NCBI GenBank assembly: GCA_017560905.1
Contig: JAFZEA010000028.1
Coordinates: 1-37,044 of the forward strand
Direction: 5' to 3'
Length of the DNA stretch: 37,044 nt
Origin: Clostridia bacterium
GTDB lineage: Bacteria > Bacillota > Clostridia > Oscillospirales > QAKW01
Shown here: one piece after another, positions 9,111 to 17,444 of the stretch
Position numbering within the stretch: position 1 is the stretch's first letter
How the letters are laid out: each line of letters starts with the position of its first letter
Translations under genes and position numbers: made by a program
The notes under the pieces: model-generated
The model's database searches: none
The model's input: the letters and a program-made list of their open reading frames with translations, nothing else
What the model was told of the DNA's origin: nothing

Positions 9111-9139
9111 CCACTGTAAAGGGAATCACCTTACAGTGG
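9111..9139. promoter_or_regulatory. Dyad next to the CYTH promoter (possible operator)
   Basis: CCACTGTAA (9111-9119) and TTACAGTGG (9131-9139) are perfect 9-bp inverted copies. GG/CC inside extends the pairing by two more pairs after a one-base bulge. It abuts the -35 box of the minus-strand promoter. There is no T-tract, so a repressor or activator site is more likely than a terminator. Confidence 0.4.
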
Positions 9140-9150
9140 ATATCGCGGAG

Positions 9151-9180
9151 TTTTTCACATTATCCACAGAGTTTTCCACC
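9151..9180 (+). promoter_or_regulatory. Cluster of three DnaA-box-like 9-mers
   Basis: TTTTTCACA (9151-9159), TTATCCACA (9160-9168, a perfect match to the strong DnaA box) and TTTTCCACC (9172-9180, weaker) lie in the same orientation, two of them directly abutting. They lie between two divergent promoters. The match is seen directly; DnaA binding is inference. Confidence 0.45.
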
Positions 9181-9258
9181 AAAACACCGAAAACCTCACG
9201 CCCCCAATGCTTTGATGCTGACAAGGTATTTGCTTTCTCTCTGTGTTTTTACAAATTC

Positions 9259-9287
9259 TTGCAAATCACTGCAAATTGTGCTAATAT
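9259..9287 (+). promoter_or_regulatory. Predicted promoter of the alpha/beta hydrolase gene
   Basis: TTGCAA (9259-9264) and TAATAT (9282-9287) are spaced by 17 bases, with an extended -10 TG at 9279-9280. Confidence 0.65.
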
Positions 9288-9308
9288 ATCTATAGGACGG
9301 TGATATTT

Positions 9309-10226
9309 TTGAAATTATTTTTAGGTGTAATACTTGTTATATCTGTATTATTATTTATAACGGCAGGCGTGATCTTTATGCAGGGATGCCGTCGGCGCAA
9401 GACGCCGCCCATCCCCTCCATGTCCGCCGCTCGACCCCTCTTTGCCAAAGAGATTGGCCGAGGTCGGCAGTGGTTTTCGGAGCAAGAATACGAGTCCTGT
9501 CAGATCACGTCCTTTGACGGACTGACTCTCAGAGCGCACTATCTGAAAGGCGAGGGCAAGACCGCCCTGCTGTTGATGCACGGTTACCACGCCGACTCTC
9601 TGTATGAGTTTGCTCCCCAGTTGCAGTTTCTCCACGAGCAGGGCTTTGATCTGCTGCTGCCCGACCAGCGCGCTCACGGGCAAAGCGACGGACAGTATCT
9701 CTCTTTCGGTGTTTTCGAGAGCAGGGATGTTGCCGACTGGGCCGCTTGGCTTGACGGTACACATCAGCCTCAAAACATCTTTTTGGGCGGAATTTCCATG
9801 GGCGGCACATCGGTCACCTTGGCCTCCCTGCAGCCACTGCCTGACACGGTAAGGGGCATCATTGCCGACTGTCCCTTCGGCAATCTGAAAAATCAGTTTC
9901 GCCATTCCCTCTCCCGCCGAACAGGTGTACTGGCACCGCTGTTTGTGTATCTGTGCGGCATCTGGAGCCGTCTGTTGGCCGGCTGGCACTTCGGCAGTTT
10001 TTTCCCTTCCGATCTGGAGCGTGCCACGCTTCCCCTATTGCTGCTGCACGGCACAGCCGACCCCACCGTACCCCACACCTCCAGCGAGGACATTGCAGAA
10101 TATTACGGCGGCAAGGTGCGCCGCGAGCTTTTTGAGGGGTGCGCCCACGCCTACGCCTATATTAAGGAAACCGAAAGATATCAACAACTGGTGCTGGAAT
10201 TTATAGAATGTTATGAAAAAAGATGA
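9309..10226 (+). CDS. Membrane-anchored alpha/beta hydrolase
   Basis: About 305 residues. One N-terminal transmembrane segment (roughly residues 3-25) is followed by an alpha/beta-hydrolase domain. Motifs, numbered from the in-frame GTG at 9300: the oxyanion-hole segment LLMHGYHAD, PDQRAHGQSDG, nucleophile elbow GISMGG with Ser166, acid Asp254 in HGTADPTVP, and His283 in GCAHAYA. The triad is complete, so it should be an active esterase, lipase or peptidase; the substrate is unknown. The start is uncertain. GTG at 9300 directly abuts the AGGAC element, while TTG at 9309 gives a usable ribosome-site distance (GGTGAT just upstream), so I prefer 9309. The gene stands alone, with its own promoter and terminator. 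Confidence 0.88.
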   Translation: MKLFLGVILVISVLLFITAGVIFMQGCRRRKTPPIPSMSAARPLFAKEIGRGRQWFSEQEYESCQITSFDGLTLRAHYLKGEGKTALLLMHGYHADSLYEFAPQLQFLHEQGFDLLLPDQRAHGQSDGQYLSFGVFESRDVADWAAWLDGTHQPQNIFLGGISMGGTSVTLASLQPLPDTVRGIIADCPFGNLKNQFRHSLSRRTGVLAPLFVYLCGIWSRLLAGWHFGSFFPSDLERATLPLLLLHGTADPTVPHTSSEDIAEYYGGKVRRELFEGCAHAYAYIKETERYQQLVLEFIECYEKR

Positions 10227-10257
10227 ACAGAGCCACTCTGTTCATCTTTTTTCATAA
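10211..10257 (+). terminator. Long intrinsic terminator overlapping the hydrolase stop codon
   Basis: A perfect 22-bp stem (10211-10232 with 10236-10257) with a 3-base loop. The 5' arm includes the last codons and the TGA stop of the hydrolase gene, and the 3' arm carries the T-run. Confidence 0.85.
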
Positions 10258-10318
10258 GCTCCGTTTTAAAAAGTCGGGTGACGCCACACAAAAAATAGAT
10301 AATTCCCACACAAAGGTC

Positions 10319-10347
10319 TTGCAATCTATTATAATATTCTATATAAT
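10319..10347 (+). promoter_or_regulatory. Predicted promoter of zapA and the downstream shape genes
   Basis: TTGCAA (10319-10324), 17 bases, then a perfect TATAAT (10342-10347), 46 bases before the zapA ATG. A second TATAAT-like hexamer overlaps at 10330-10335. Confidence 0.7.
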
Positions 10348-10392
10348 AGCAGTATATGAGTTAAAATAACCAGTATATAGGAGGATGCCACT

Positions 10393-10749
10393 ATGGCCAA
10401 AAACAAGATCATTATTACCATCGCCGGCAGTGAAACCGTTATTTTATCTGACGAGTCCAGAGAATACACTCTGGAGCTGGCAGGTATCGTAGATACCCGC
10501 ATCCGTGCTCTGCTGCAATCCAATTCCAAGATTACGCTGCCGATGGCCGCCATTCTGACCTCTATGGATCTGTGCAACGAAAACGAAAAGAACAAAGCCA
10601 CACTGGACCGTATGAGAGAAGAGATCCGCTGCTATCTGGAGCAGACCGCTGAGCTCAAAATGGAAAATGAAGAACTGCGCAAAAACAATCAGTTACTGCA
10701 AAAGAAGATCAAAAAATTAGAGGAGAGCGATCCTCAGGAACTGCTGTAA
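10393..10749 (+). CDS. zapA: Cell division protein ZapA
   Basis: A 118-residue cytosolic protein that binds and bundles FtsZ at the Z-ring. The N-terminal half has the ZapA fold (ITIAGSETVILSDESREYTLELAGIVDTRI), and the C-terminal half (from about residue 65) is a long charged coiled coil ending in lysine- and glutamate-rich heptads, as expected for the dimerising helix. GGAGGAT lies a few bases before the ATG. The stop TAA shares one base with the ATG of the U32 peptidase gene (TAATG), so the two are translationally coupled, a pairing I know from other Clostridia. It heads the run that continues into mreB. Confidence 0.9.
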   Translation: MAKNKIIITIAGSETVILSDESREYTLELAGIVDTRIRALLQSNSKITLPMAAILTSMDLCNENEKNKATLDRMREEIRCYLEQTAELKMENEELRKNNQLLQKKIKKLEESDPQELL

Positions 10750-12761
10750 TGACAGAACTTCTTTCCCCTGTCGGCAATCGGGAAGCGTTGGAGGCCGCCC
10801 TGCAAAGCGGCGCCGATGCCGTATATCTGGGACTGACGGAATTTTCCGCCCGTGCCGGCGCAGACAACTTTGACAACGAGGCACTGGAGGCCGCCCTGCG
10901 GCTCTGTCACAGACAAAACGTCAAAGTCTTCGTTACGCTCAACACCCTGATCCGTGATCGGGAATGTGAGCGTATGGCCGAGGCTATACGGTTTTTGGCA
11001 AAGATCGGTGTGGACGGCATTATCGTTCAGGATCTCGCTACCGCCGCCCTGGCAAAAAGCATTGCTCCCGACCTGCCTCTGCACGGCTCTACCCAGATGT
11101 GCATCTACTCCCTTGACGGAGCCAAGGCGCTGGAAAAGCTAGGCTTTACCCGTGTGGTACTGGCCAGAGAACTCTCCCTTGAAGAAATTCGGCACATCGC
11201 CCGAGGCACCGACCTTGAAATCGAGGTATTCGTTCACGGCGCGCTGTGTATGTGCTACAGCGGACACTGCTACTTTTCCGCTGTGGTGGGTCGCAACAGC
11301 GGAAACCGAGGTCGTTGCGCCCAGCCCTGCCGCCTGCCCTATGAGGGCGGCTATCCGCTGAGTCTTAAAGACCTGTCTTTGATCGAGTACGTGCAACAGT
11401 TGCAACAGGCAGGCGTAGACTCCTTTAAGATTGAGGGTCGACTGAAAAGTCCTCTGTACGTAGGCGCAGTCACTGCCGCCTTTGCCGATGCACTGCGGGG
11501 CAAAGCACCCGACAAATCCGTTATGCAGCAGCTTGGCGATATCTTTTCCCGTGACGGCTTTACCGACGGATATTTCAAAGGACAAACGGGCGCCCATATG
11601 TTCGGCACCAAAAAGAAAACGGAATATGCCAGCTACCGCGCGGCGGCGCTGGAGGCGCAGCAGCGCAAGCCGTACAAACGCTTTTGTCTGAACATCACGC
11701 TTACCGCCTCGGAAAACGTCCCCTCGCAGTGGCAAGCCGACGACGGCACCAACACCGTCACCTTTACAGGCGACACCGTATCAGCGGCGCAAAACAAGCC
11801 GCTGACCGAGCAAAGCCTGCGTGAACGATTGGACAAGCTGACCGACACACACTATACCTTGGGCGAGTGCAAGCTGTATGCCCAAAGTGATATATTTTTA
11901 CCCGTCGGTGCCATCAACGCCGCCCGCAGACAAGCCTGTGAGCTGCTCGACACCGCCCGTGAAAAAAGTCGCCCCTATCCCCTCACCGACGAGCGCCCCG
12001 ACACTCTGCCGCCCTGCAAGACCGATGGCGGTCAACAAATTCTTTATCACAGCATCAACGCCTTTTCGCCCGGCACCGATCACACCCCCTTTGCGGCGGT
12101 ATGGCTGCCTGCAGAGCAGGCGCACCTGTACAGCGGTGCCAACCGTGGCGCACACGTCGATCATTTCTATCCCTCTGACAAATTACCCTCGCTCATCGCC
12201 TCACTGAAAGAAAAAGATATTCCCCGTGTACTGGTGGGGAACATCGGTCACATTGCCCCCTTCAAGGAGGCAGGATTTGAGGTGTGGGGAGATTACGGGC
12301 TTAACATTACAAATTCTCTGTCCTTGTCGGAATACACCCGTCTGGGACTAAAAAACGCCTGTCTGTCCTTTGAGCTGGCTCTGCCGCAGATACGAGACAT
12401 TCGCCGCCCCCTGGCCACGACGCTGATCGTGTACGGACGGTTGCCGCTGATGCAGTTTAAAAACTGTGTTATCTCGCAAACCTCCCGTTGCCTGAACCAC
12501 CGTGGCTTTGGCACGCTGAGCGATCGAAAGGGTATGACCTTTTTGCTCTCCTGCCGCCCGGGTTGCGGCAACACGCTGTTCAATTCTCTGCCGCTGTGGC
12601 TGGATGCCAAGCAACTGCAAGGTTTTGACGACGTTGACAAGCGATTTGACTTTACAGATGAATCACCCGCCGAGGTGCAAACAATATTACAGTTATATGC
12701 CGACGGCCGTACCCCCGATGGGTCATATACCAAAGGACTGTACACCCGAGGCGTTATATAG
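10749..12761 (+). CDS. U32 family peptidase / RlhA-like protein with DUF3656
   Basis: A 670-residue soluble protein of peptidase family U32. The N-terminal barrel carries ELLSPVGNREALEAALQSGADAVYLG and the family signature around residues 155-200, with the conserved cysteines of LCMCYSGHC and GRCAQPCR, thought to bind an iron-sulfur cluster. The C-terminal part matches the layout of the collagenase-like DUF3656 extension. E. coli RlhA (about 650 residues), a long U32 member, hydroxylates C2501 of 23S rRNA with a prephenate-derived donor. That role is plausible here, but the protein could instead be another U32 enzyme, so I give no symbol. The start overlaps the zapA stop. mreB follows after 11 bases. 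Confidence 0.88.
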   Translation: MTELLSPVGNREALEAALQSGADAVYLGLTEFSARAGADNFDNEALEAALRLCHRQNVKVFVTLNTLIRDRECERMAEAIRFLAKIGVDGIIVQDLATAALAKSIAPDLPLHGSTQMCIYSLDGAKALEKLGFTRVVLARELSLEEIRHIARGTDLEIEVFVHGALCMCYSGHCYFSAVVGRNSGNRGRCAQPCRLPYEGGYPLSLKDLSLIEYVQQLQQAGVDSFKIEGRLKSPLYVGAVTAAFADALRGKAPDKSVMQQLGDIFSRDGFTDGYFKGQTGAHMFGTKKKTEYASYRAAALEAQQRKPYKRFCLNITLTASENVPSQWQADDGTNTVTFTGDTVSAAQNKPLTEQSLRERLDKLTDTHYTLGECKLYAQSDIFLPVGAINAARRQACELLDTAREKSRPYPLTDERPDTLPPCKTDGGQQILYHSINAFSPGTDHTPFAAVWLPAEQAHLYSGANRGAHVDHFYPSDKLPSLIASLKEKDIPRVLVGNIGHIAPFKEAGFEVWGDYGLNITNSLSLSEYTRLGLKNACLSFELALPQIRDIRRPLATTLIVYGRLPLMQFKNCVISQTSRCLNHRGFGTLSDRKGMTFLLSCRPGCGNTLFNSLPLWLDAKQLQGFDDVDKRFDFTDESPAEVQTILQLYADGRTPDGSYTKGLYTRGVI

Positions 12762-12772
12762 GAGGAAACCGT

Positions 12773-13819
12773 ATGAAATTCAACAGAAAAAAAAGCTTTA
12801 GCTTTTGGCGCAAACTGATGTCCTTCAACGATATCGGCATTGACCTGGGCACAGCCAACACCATCGTATACAAGACCAACAAGGGTATCATCCTGCGCGA
12901 GCCCAGTGTGGTGGCGCTGGATTCCTATGACCGCCGCCCCTTGGCCGTGGGTCTGCAGGCCAAACAGATGATCGGCCGCACCCCCGACTCCATTATGGCC
13001 ATCCGTCCCCTCAAGGAAGGTGTTATTGCCGACCTCGACGGTACCGCCGTTATGCTGCGCTACTTTTTGCGCAAAGCTATGGGCAAGGGTGTATTTTCCA
13101 AGGTCCGTATTCTCATCTGTGTTCCTTACGGTGTTACCGATGTTGAGCGCCGCGCAGTAGAAGAGAGTGCCTATCAGACCGGTGCCAAGGACGTGCGCAC
13201 CATCGAGGAGCCTCTGGCCGCCGCCATCGGTGCGGGCCTGCCCGTCAGCGAACCCACCGGCAGTATGGTCGTGGACATCGGCGGCGGTACCAGTGAAATC
13301 GCCGTAGTTTCTATGGGCGGTATCGTTACCAGTAAGTCGGTACGTATCGCCGGTGACGCCATGGACACCGCCATCGTCAACTATATCAAAAAGACCTTTA
13401 ATCTCTTTATCGGTGACAAGACCAGCGAAGAGATCAAAATTGCTATCGGCAGCGCCCATCCTTATGAAGGTGAGGGCGAGATGTCCATTCACGGCCGTGA
13501 TCTGGTATCGGGTCTGCCCAAAAACATCGTCATCAACTCCGCCCAGATCCGTGAGGCTATGAAGGAACCCATCCAGATCATTTTGGCAGCCATCAAGGAA
13601 ACATTGGAGAACACACCGCCCGAGCTTGCCGCCGATATCATTGACCGCGGCATTACGCTGACAGGCGGCGGCGCTATGATCCACGGTCTGGACACCCTGA
13701 TCTCCAAAGAGACCGGTATCAACGTTCACATTGCCGACAATCCTTTGGATTGCGTGGCGCTGGGCACCGGCAAAACACTGGAAAATCCCCATCTTTGGGA
13801 AGCACTGAGTAACTATTAA
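12773..13819 (+). CDS. mreB: Rod-shape-determining actin homologue MreB
   Basis: Cytosolic actin-like ATPase that forms membrane-bound filaments steering lateral wall synthesis. 348 residues. The DIGIDLGTANTIVY phosphate-1 loop begins at about residue 20, IVDIGGGTSEIAVVS is the phosphate-2 loop, and LTGGGAMIHGLD is the adenosine motif. GGAGG lies 7 bases before ATG 12773, supporting a 15-residue basic and aromatic N-terminal leader (MKFNRKKSFSFWRKL) before the usual MreB start; this could serve as a membrane-binding helix. It is followed by mreC, mreD and a PBP2, the classic elongasome order. Confidence 0.95.
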   Translation: MKFNRKKSFSFWRKLMSFNDIGIDLGTANTIVYKTNKGIILREPSVVALDSYDRRPLAVGLQAKQMIGRTPDSIMAIRPLKEGVIADLDGTAVMLRYFLRKAMGKGVFSKVRILICVPYGVTDVERRAVEESAYQTGAKDVRTIEEPLAAAIGAGLPVSEPTGSMVVDIGGGTSEIAVVSMGGIVTSKSVRIAGDAMDTAIVNYIKKTFNLFIGDKTSEEIKIAIGSAHPYEGEGEMSIHGRDLVSGLPKNIVINSAQIREAMKEPIQIILAAIKETLENTPPELAADIIDRGITLTGGGAMIHGLDTLISKETGINVHIADNPLDCVALGTGKTLENPHLWEALSNY

Positions 13820-13833
13820 GGAAGAATACAGTA

Positions 13834-14676
13834 ATGGGACATTTTTTTAGATCCCGCGCATTTATCGGTATGTGTATCATAGCGGTATTGCTGACGGGAC
13901 TGGGTCTGCTGAGTATGTCCGAGCGTGGTCGGGTCACCATCATAGAGGACTTTGTGGGCATCGTGATCACGCCCTTGCAAAAGGCCTCCAACCGCTTGGT
14001 CAAAGCCGCAGGCAACTTTAAAAAAGTTTTTACTGAATATGATCTGCTGCAGGAGGAGAACACCGCCCTCAAAGAGCAGCTTGCCGCCGCAGAGGATCAG
14101 TTACGTGATGCCGAAGAGGACATCGTGGAAAACAAAACGTTGCGTGGCGCACTGGGACTGGCGGAAGAAAACCCCGATATGCAGTTTGTTTCTGCGCACA
14201 TCAGCGGCAGTGATATGGACAGCTATGCCCAGACACTGACTCTGGACTGCGGCTCGGTACACGGAGTATCCGCCCGTGATATGGTTGTCACCGGCGAGGG
14301 CATCGTGGGCTACGTCAGCGAGGTGGGTACCACCTGGTGCAAGGTAATGACCATACTGGATCCCTCCTGCGAGATCGGTGTTGTGTTGACCCGTACGGGT
14401 ACGGCCGCCGTATTGCAGGGTGATGCCACTATGAGTGCCGACGGTCGATGCAAAACCGCCTATCTCAAAAACGATATTACCCTGACCGTAGGCGACAGCA
14501 TTGAAACCAGCGGCATCGGCGGATTGTTCCCCGATGGTCTGTTTGTCGGTCGCGTGCGCGAGATCAAAAGCGAAAGCACGGGTCTGTCACAATACGCCGT
14601 CGTCGAGCCGGCAGTGGATATCAAAAACATCAGCACCGTACTGATCATTACGGAATTTTTAGGTCAAGAAGAGTAA
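13834..14676 (+). CDS. mreC: Rod-shape-determining protein MreC
   Basis: A bitopic membrane protein of 280 residues that links MreB filaments to the external wall enzymes. One N-terminal transmembrane segment (about 9-28) is followed by a coiled coil (about 65-105, LLQEENTALKEQLAAAEDQL-type) and the double beta-barrel extracellular domain (about 115-275) with VVTGEGIVGYV, GDSIETSGIGGLFPDGL and VGRV segments typical of MreC. Length and order are standard. It lies 14 bases after mreB and 3 bases before mreD. Confidence 0.95.
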   Translation: MGHFFRSRAFIGMCIIAVLLTGLGLLSMSERGRVTIIEDFVGIVITPLQKASNRLVKAAGNFKKVFTEYDLLQEENTALKEQLAAAEDQLRDAEEDIVENKTLRGALGLAEENPDMQFVSAHISGSDMDSYAQTLTLDCGSVHGVSARDMVVTGEGIVGYVSEVGTTWCKVMTILDPSCEIGVVLTRTGTAAVLQGDATMSADGRCKTAYLKNDITLTVGDSIETSGIGGLFPDGLFVGRVREIKSESTGLSQYAVVEPAVDIKNISTVLIITEFLGQEE

Positions 14677-14679
14677 TCT

Positions 14680-15198
14680 ATGGCAAGAGCGCTGCGATAC
14701 AAGTGCATAGGCTACGGCTGTATGGTATTGTTTTTCTACATCCTGCAGTCTGCCGCAGACTCCCCTGCCCGTGTAATGGGGCAGATGCCGAGCTTTATGC
14801 TGTTGCTGACCATCGCCGTCAGCTTCAGAGAAAGCGAGGTATTCTCCGCCTATTTCGGTTTGATCTGCGGATTTCTCAGCGATGCTGTCACCGGCAGCAC
14901 CGTTGGTTTTCGTGCGGTCCTTTATATGTTTTTAGGCTTTTTTTTGGCCATCGCACTGCAAACGCTCTTCCGTCCCTTATTTTTAAGTTACGTCTGCGTT
15001 ACGCTGACCGTACTGACGGCAAGTGTAATGCTTGACTATCTGTTTTTTATACTGCTGGACGGCAGTATTGCTTTTACCGAGGCACTGCTGCGTATTATGC
15101 TGCCGCAGATCTTGCTCAGCGGCGTATGGAGTTACATCGTTTATTACGTAGTGTATCGCTATAATCTGACTCTTAAGCGAAAGGGGATCATATCATGA
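14680..15198 (+). CDS. mreD: Rod-shape-determining protein MreD
   Basis: An integral membrane protein of 172 residues with about five hydrophobic segments and few charges between them. It is recognised by size, hydropathy, the GLICGFLSDAVTGSTVG segment and position between mreC and the PBP2 gene. MreD is poorly conserved, so context carries much of the call. Its TGA stop overlaps the ATG of the PBP2 gene (ATGA), which implies coupled translation. Confidence 0.9.
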   Translation: MARALRYKCIGYGCMVLFFYILQSAADSPARVMGQMPSFMLLLTIAVSFRESEVFSAYFGLICGFLSDAVTGSTVGFRAVLYMFLGFFLAIALQTLFRPLFLSYVCVTLTVLTASVMLDYLFFILLDGSIAFTEALLRIMLPQILLSGVWSYIVYYVVYRYNLTLKRKGIIS

Positions 15199-17222
15199 AC
15201 CTGAGAGAAGGCCGTTTTCGCTTTATTATGCTGATCGTCACCGTTATAGTGGTGTTCGGCAGTTTTATTTTTGCGCTGATCAATTTGCAGATCGGCCAGG
15301 GCGCTTACTATAAAGAGCTTTCCGAAAAGCGCATTTCCACCACCGAAACGGTGTCGGCCGCCCGTGGCAACATCTACGACCGTAACGGTGAACTTTTGGT
15401 CACCAACCGCAACGGCTACAACATTACGCTGTCCAAAGCGGTACTGCAGCAGGGAGATCAGAACGCTACCATTTTGGGTCTGTGCAAGCTTTTGAGCAGT
15501 TACAACACCTCCTACAACGACAGCTTGCCCATCACACTGACAGAACCCTTTACCTTTGACAAAAGCAGTGATACCAATATCTCAGCTTTGGAAAAGTTGT
15601 TTGATACCTATCATCTTGGGGAAAACGCCACCCCCACCGATCTCATCAAAAAAATGGGGGAAGCCTATGACGTATCCCCCGGTTACACTCCTGCGGAAAA
15701 GCGCATTATCGTTGGCGTGCGCTACGAGATGGAGTTCAGAGAGTTTACGATGAGCAACCCCTTTATTCTGGCGGAGGACGTCCCCATAGAAACGGTCATC
15801 GCTGTCAGCGAGCGCAGTGTAGAGTACCCTTGTGTCACCGTGGAAACCGCAGCCTACCGTGAATATGCCGATCCCTCCATTACGCCCCATATCTTAGGCT
15901 ACATCGGCAAGATCTGGGCAGAGGAATACCCCGACCTCAAAGACCAAGGCTACAAAATGAGCGATCAGGTGGGCAAGGCAGGCATTGAAAAAGTCGCAGA
16001 AAATCACCTGCGCGGCACCGACGGTGTGCGCCTGATCGAGCGCAACGCTTCGGGTGAAGTGCTCAACGTCACCACAGTCAGCGAACCGATACAGGGCGAC
16101 AGCGTGGTGCTGACCATTGACAAGCAGTTGCAGATCACCACGCAGAATGCACTAAAAAATGTCATTACCAATCTGCAGAATTACCATGAAACACGGGATG
16201 CCAGTGCAGGCGCCGCCGTGGTGGTACAAGTCGATACGGGCGAGGTACTGGCCAGTGCCACCTACCCCACCTACGATGCCGCCACCTATCTCTCAAACTA
16301 CAATTCTTTGCTGGAAAACAAAGACAAGCCGCTGCTCAACCGTGCCTTTGGCGGCACCTATGCCCCCGGCTCCACCTTTAAAATGGCCACTGCCATTGCC
16401 GTTCTGGAGGAGGACGTCGTTCAGCCCTCCACCAAGATTCTGGACGAGGGTGTTTACCGCAAATATACAGGCTACCACCCCAAGTGCTGGCGTTACACTG
16501 ACTACGGTGCCACCCACGGCCGTGTCAACGTTTCCGAAGCGCTCAGAGACAGTTGTAACTATTTCTTCTACCAATCGGCAGACGAGATGGGCATCGACCT
16601 GCTCAACAAATACTGCAAGCAGTTGGGACTGGGCAGTAAGACGGGTCTGGAGGTCAGCGAGTCTGCAGGCATTCTGGCAGGCCCCGAATCAAGAAACAGC
16701 GAATGGTATCCCGGTGATACCCTGCAAGCCGCCATCGGCCAGTCAGACAACCTGTTTACCCCCGTACAGCTGGCCACCTACGTTGCCACTATCGTCAACG
16801 GCGGTACCCGCTACAGAACACATCTGATCAAATCTGTCAAGGACTCGGTTTCGGGACGTGACGTACTGGTCAATGCCCCTGCCGCCGTCAGCGAGATCAA
16901 CATTGACGAGGACAATATGGATGCGGTTATGGAGGGCATGTACCTCACCGCCGCCGAAGGAACCGCGGCCAACGTATTTGCCAACTATCCCGTCAACATC
17001 GGCTGTAAAACAGGTACCGCCTCGGTGCCCAGCGGCACGGCCAACGGTATCTTTGTCGCCTTTGCTCCCTACGAGGACCCCGAAATTGCTGTCTGCGTGG
17101 TGGTAGAGCACGGCGCCCACGGTAACTCCATCGCCCCCATCGCCAAGATGGTATTCGACGAATATTTCTCTATCAATGAATATGCCGGCCAAGAGGTCGG
17201 CGGCATCTATCTCCAGCCGTAA
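15195..17222 (+). CDS. mrdA: Penicillin-binding protein 2 (elongasome transpeptidase)
   Basis: Class B penicillin-binding protein that cross-links lateral-wall peptidoglycan; one membrane span with the enzyme outside. 675 residues. N-terminal transmembrane helix at about 11-33; the dimerisation and pedestal domain begins near RGNIYDRNGELLV; the transpeptidase domain covers about 295-660. The three catalytic motifs are intact: Ser393-X-X-Lys396 (STFK), Ser453-X-Asn455 (SCN) and Lys605-Thr-Gly (KTG). It ends the mre run, followed by a hairpin at 17247. In many Clostridia this position is followed by minC-minD-minE-rodA-mgsA; here those genes do not follow, and minD and mgsA lie 10 kb further on, on the other strand. 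Confidence 0.94.
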   Translation: MNLREGRFRFIMLIVTVIVVFGSFIFALINLQIGQGAYYKELSEKRISTTETVSAARGNIYDRNGELLVTNRNGYNITLSKAVLQQGDQNATILGLCKLLSSYNTSYNDSLPITLTEPFTFDKSSDTNISALEKLFDTYHLGENATPTDLIKKMGEAYDVSPGYTPAEKRIIVGVRYEMEFREFTMSNPFILAEDVPIETVIAVSERSVEYPCVTVETAAYREYADPSITPHILGYIGKIWAEEYPDLKDQGYKMSDQVGKAGIEKVAENHLRGTDGVRLIERNASGEVLNVTTVSEPIQGDSVVLTIDKQLQITTQNALKNVITNLQNYHETRDASAGAAVVVQVDTGEVLASATYPTYDAATYLSNYNSLLENKDKPLLNRAFGGTYAPGSTFKMATAIAVLEEDVVQPSTKILDEGVYRKYTGYHPKCWRYTDYGATHGRVNVSEALRDSCNYFFYQSADEMGIDLLNKYCKQLGLGSKTGLEVSESAGILAGPESRNSEWYPGDTLQAAIGQSDNLFTPVQLATYVATIVNGGTRYRTHLIKSVKDSVSGRDVLVNAPAAVSEINIDEDNMDAVMEGMYLTAAEGTAANVFANYPVNIGCKTGTASVPSGTANGIFVAFAPYEDPEIAVCVVVEHGAHGNSIAPIAKMVFDEYFSINEYAGQEVGGIYLQP

Positions 17223-17246
17223 AACTTTAAAAAGGTGCGAACCGTT

Positions 17247-17275
17247 GAGGCACACTTCGTAACGAAGTGTGCCTC
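17247..17275 (+). terminator. Hairpin after the PBP2 gene, possibly part of a repeat element
   Basis: A perfect 14-bp inverted repeat (17247-17260 with 17262-17275), realistically a 12-bp stem with a GTAAC loop, 24 bases after the PBP2 stop. The T-rich tail is weak, so it may be a dispersed repeat that doubles as a terminator. Confidence 0.5.
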
Positions 17276-17394
17276 TGTTATATTCGCCTGACAGCGAGTA
17301 TTTTCCTTTCTTAAGTATGTACCCCACTATGACATTTTTAGTTCTTGAAAGTGTCTTTCCTTTTCCGCACTTTTTTATTTCGTAAAACTTCAGC

Positions 17395-17444
17395 AACAGG
17401 GACGGTTCTCGCTGCCGAAATCGGCAATGAGAACCGTCCCTGTT
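17395..17444. repeat. REP-like palindrome with GGGACGGTT core
   Basis: A perfect 16-bp outer stem (17395-17410 with 17429-17444) contains an inner 6-bp stem (17413-17418 with 17421-17426). The outer arms carry the GGGACGGTTCT / AGAACCGTCCC motif, and a second solitary copy of AACCGTCCCC lies near 17503-17512. From memory, this motif recurs as intergenic palindromes in many Firmicutes genomes, often near Y1-type (RAYT) transposases. No transposase lies nearby. It could also terminate the SLH gene transcript. Confidence 0.6.

Noticed and set aside
12293-13792. Long (499-codon) minus-strand frame over the U32 peptidase and mreB
   Set aside because: Shadow of two well-identified genes; low-complexity, no ribosome site, no family resemblance.
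17223-17396. Minus-strand small ORF running out of the PBP2 shadow
   Set aside because: It overlaps a repeat hairpin and has no ribosome site. It may be a translated repeat, so I do not call a gene.
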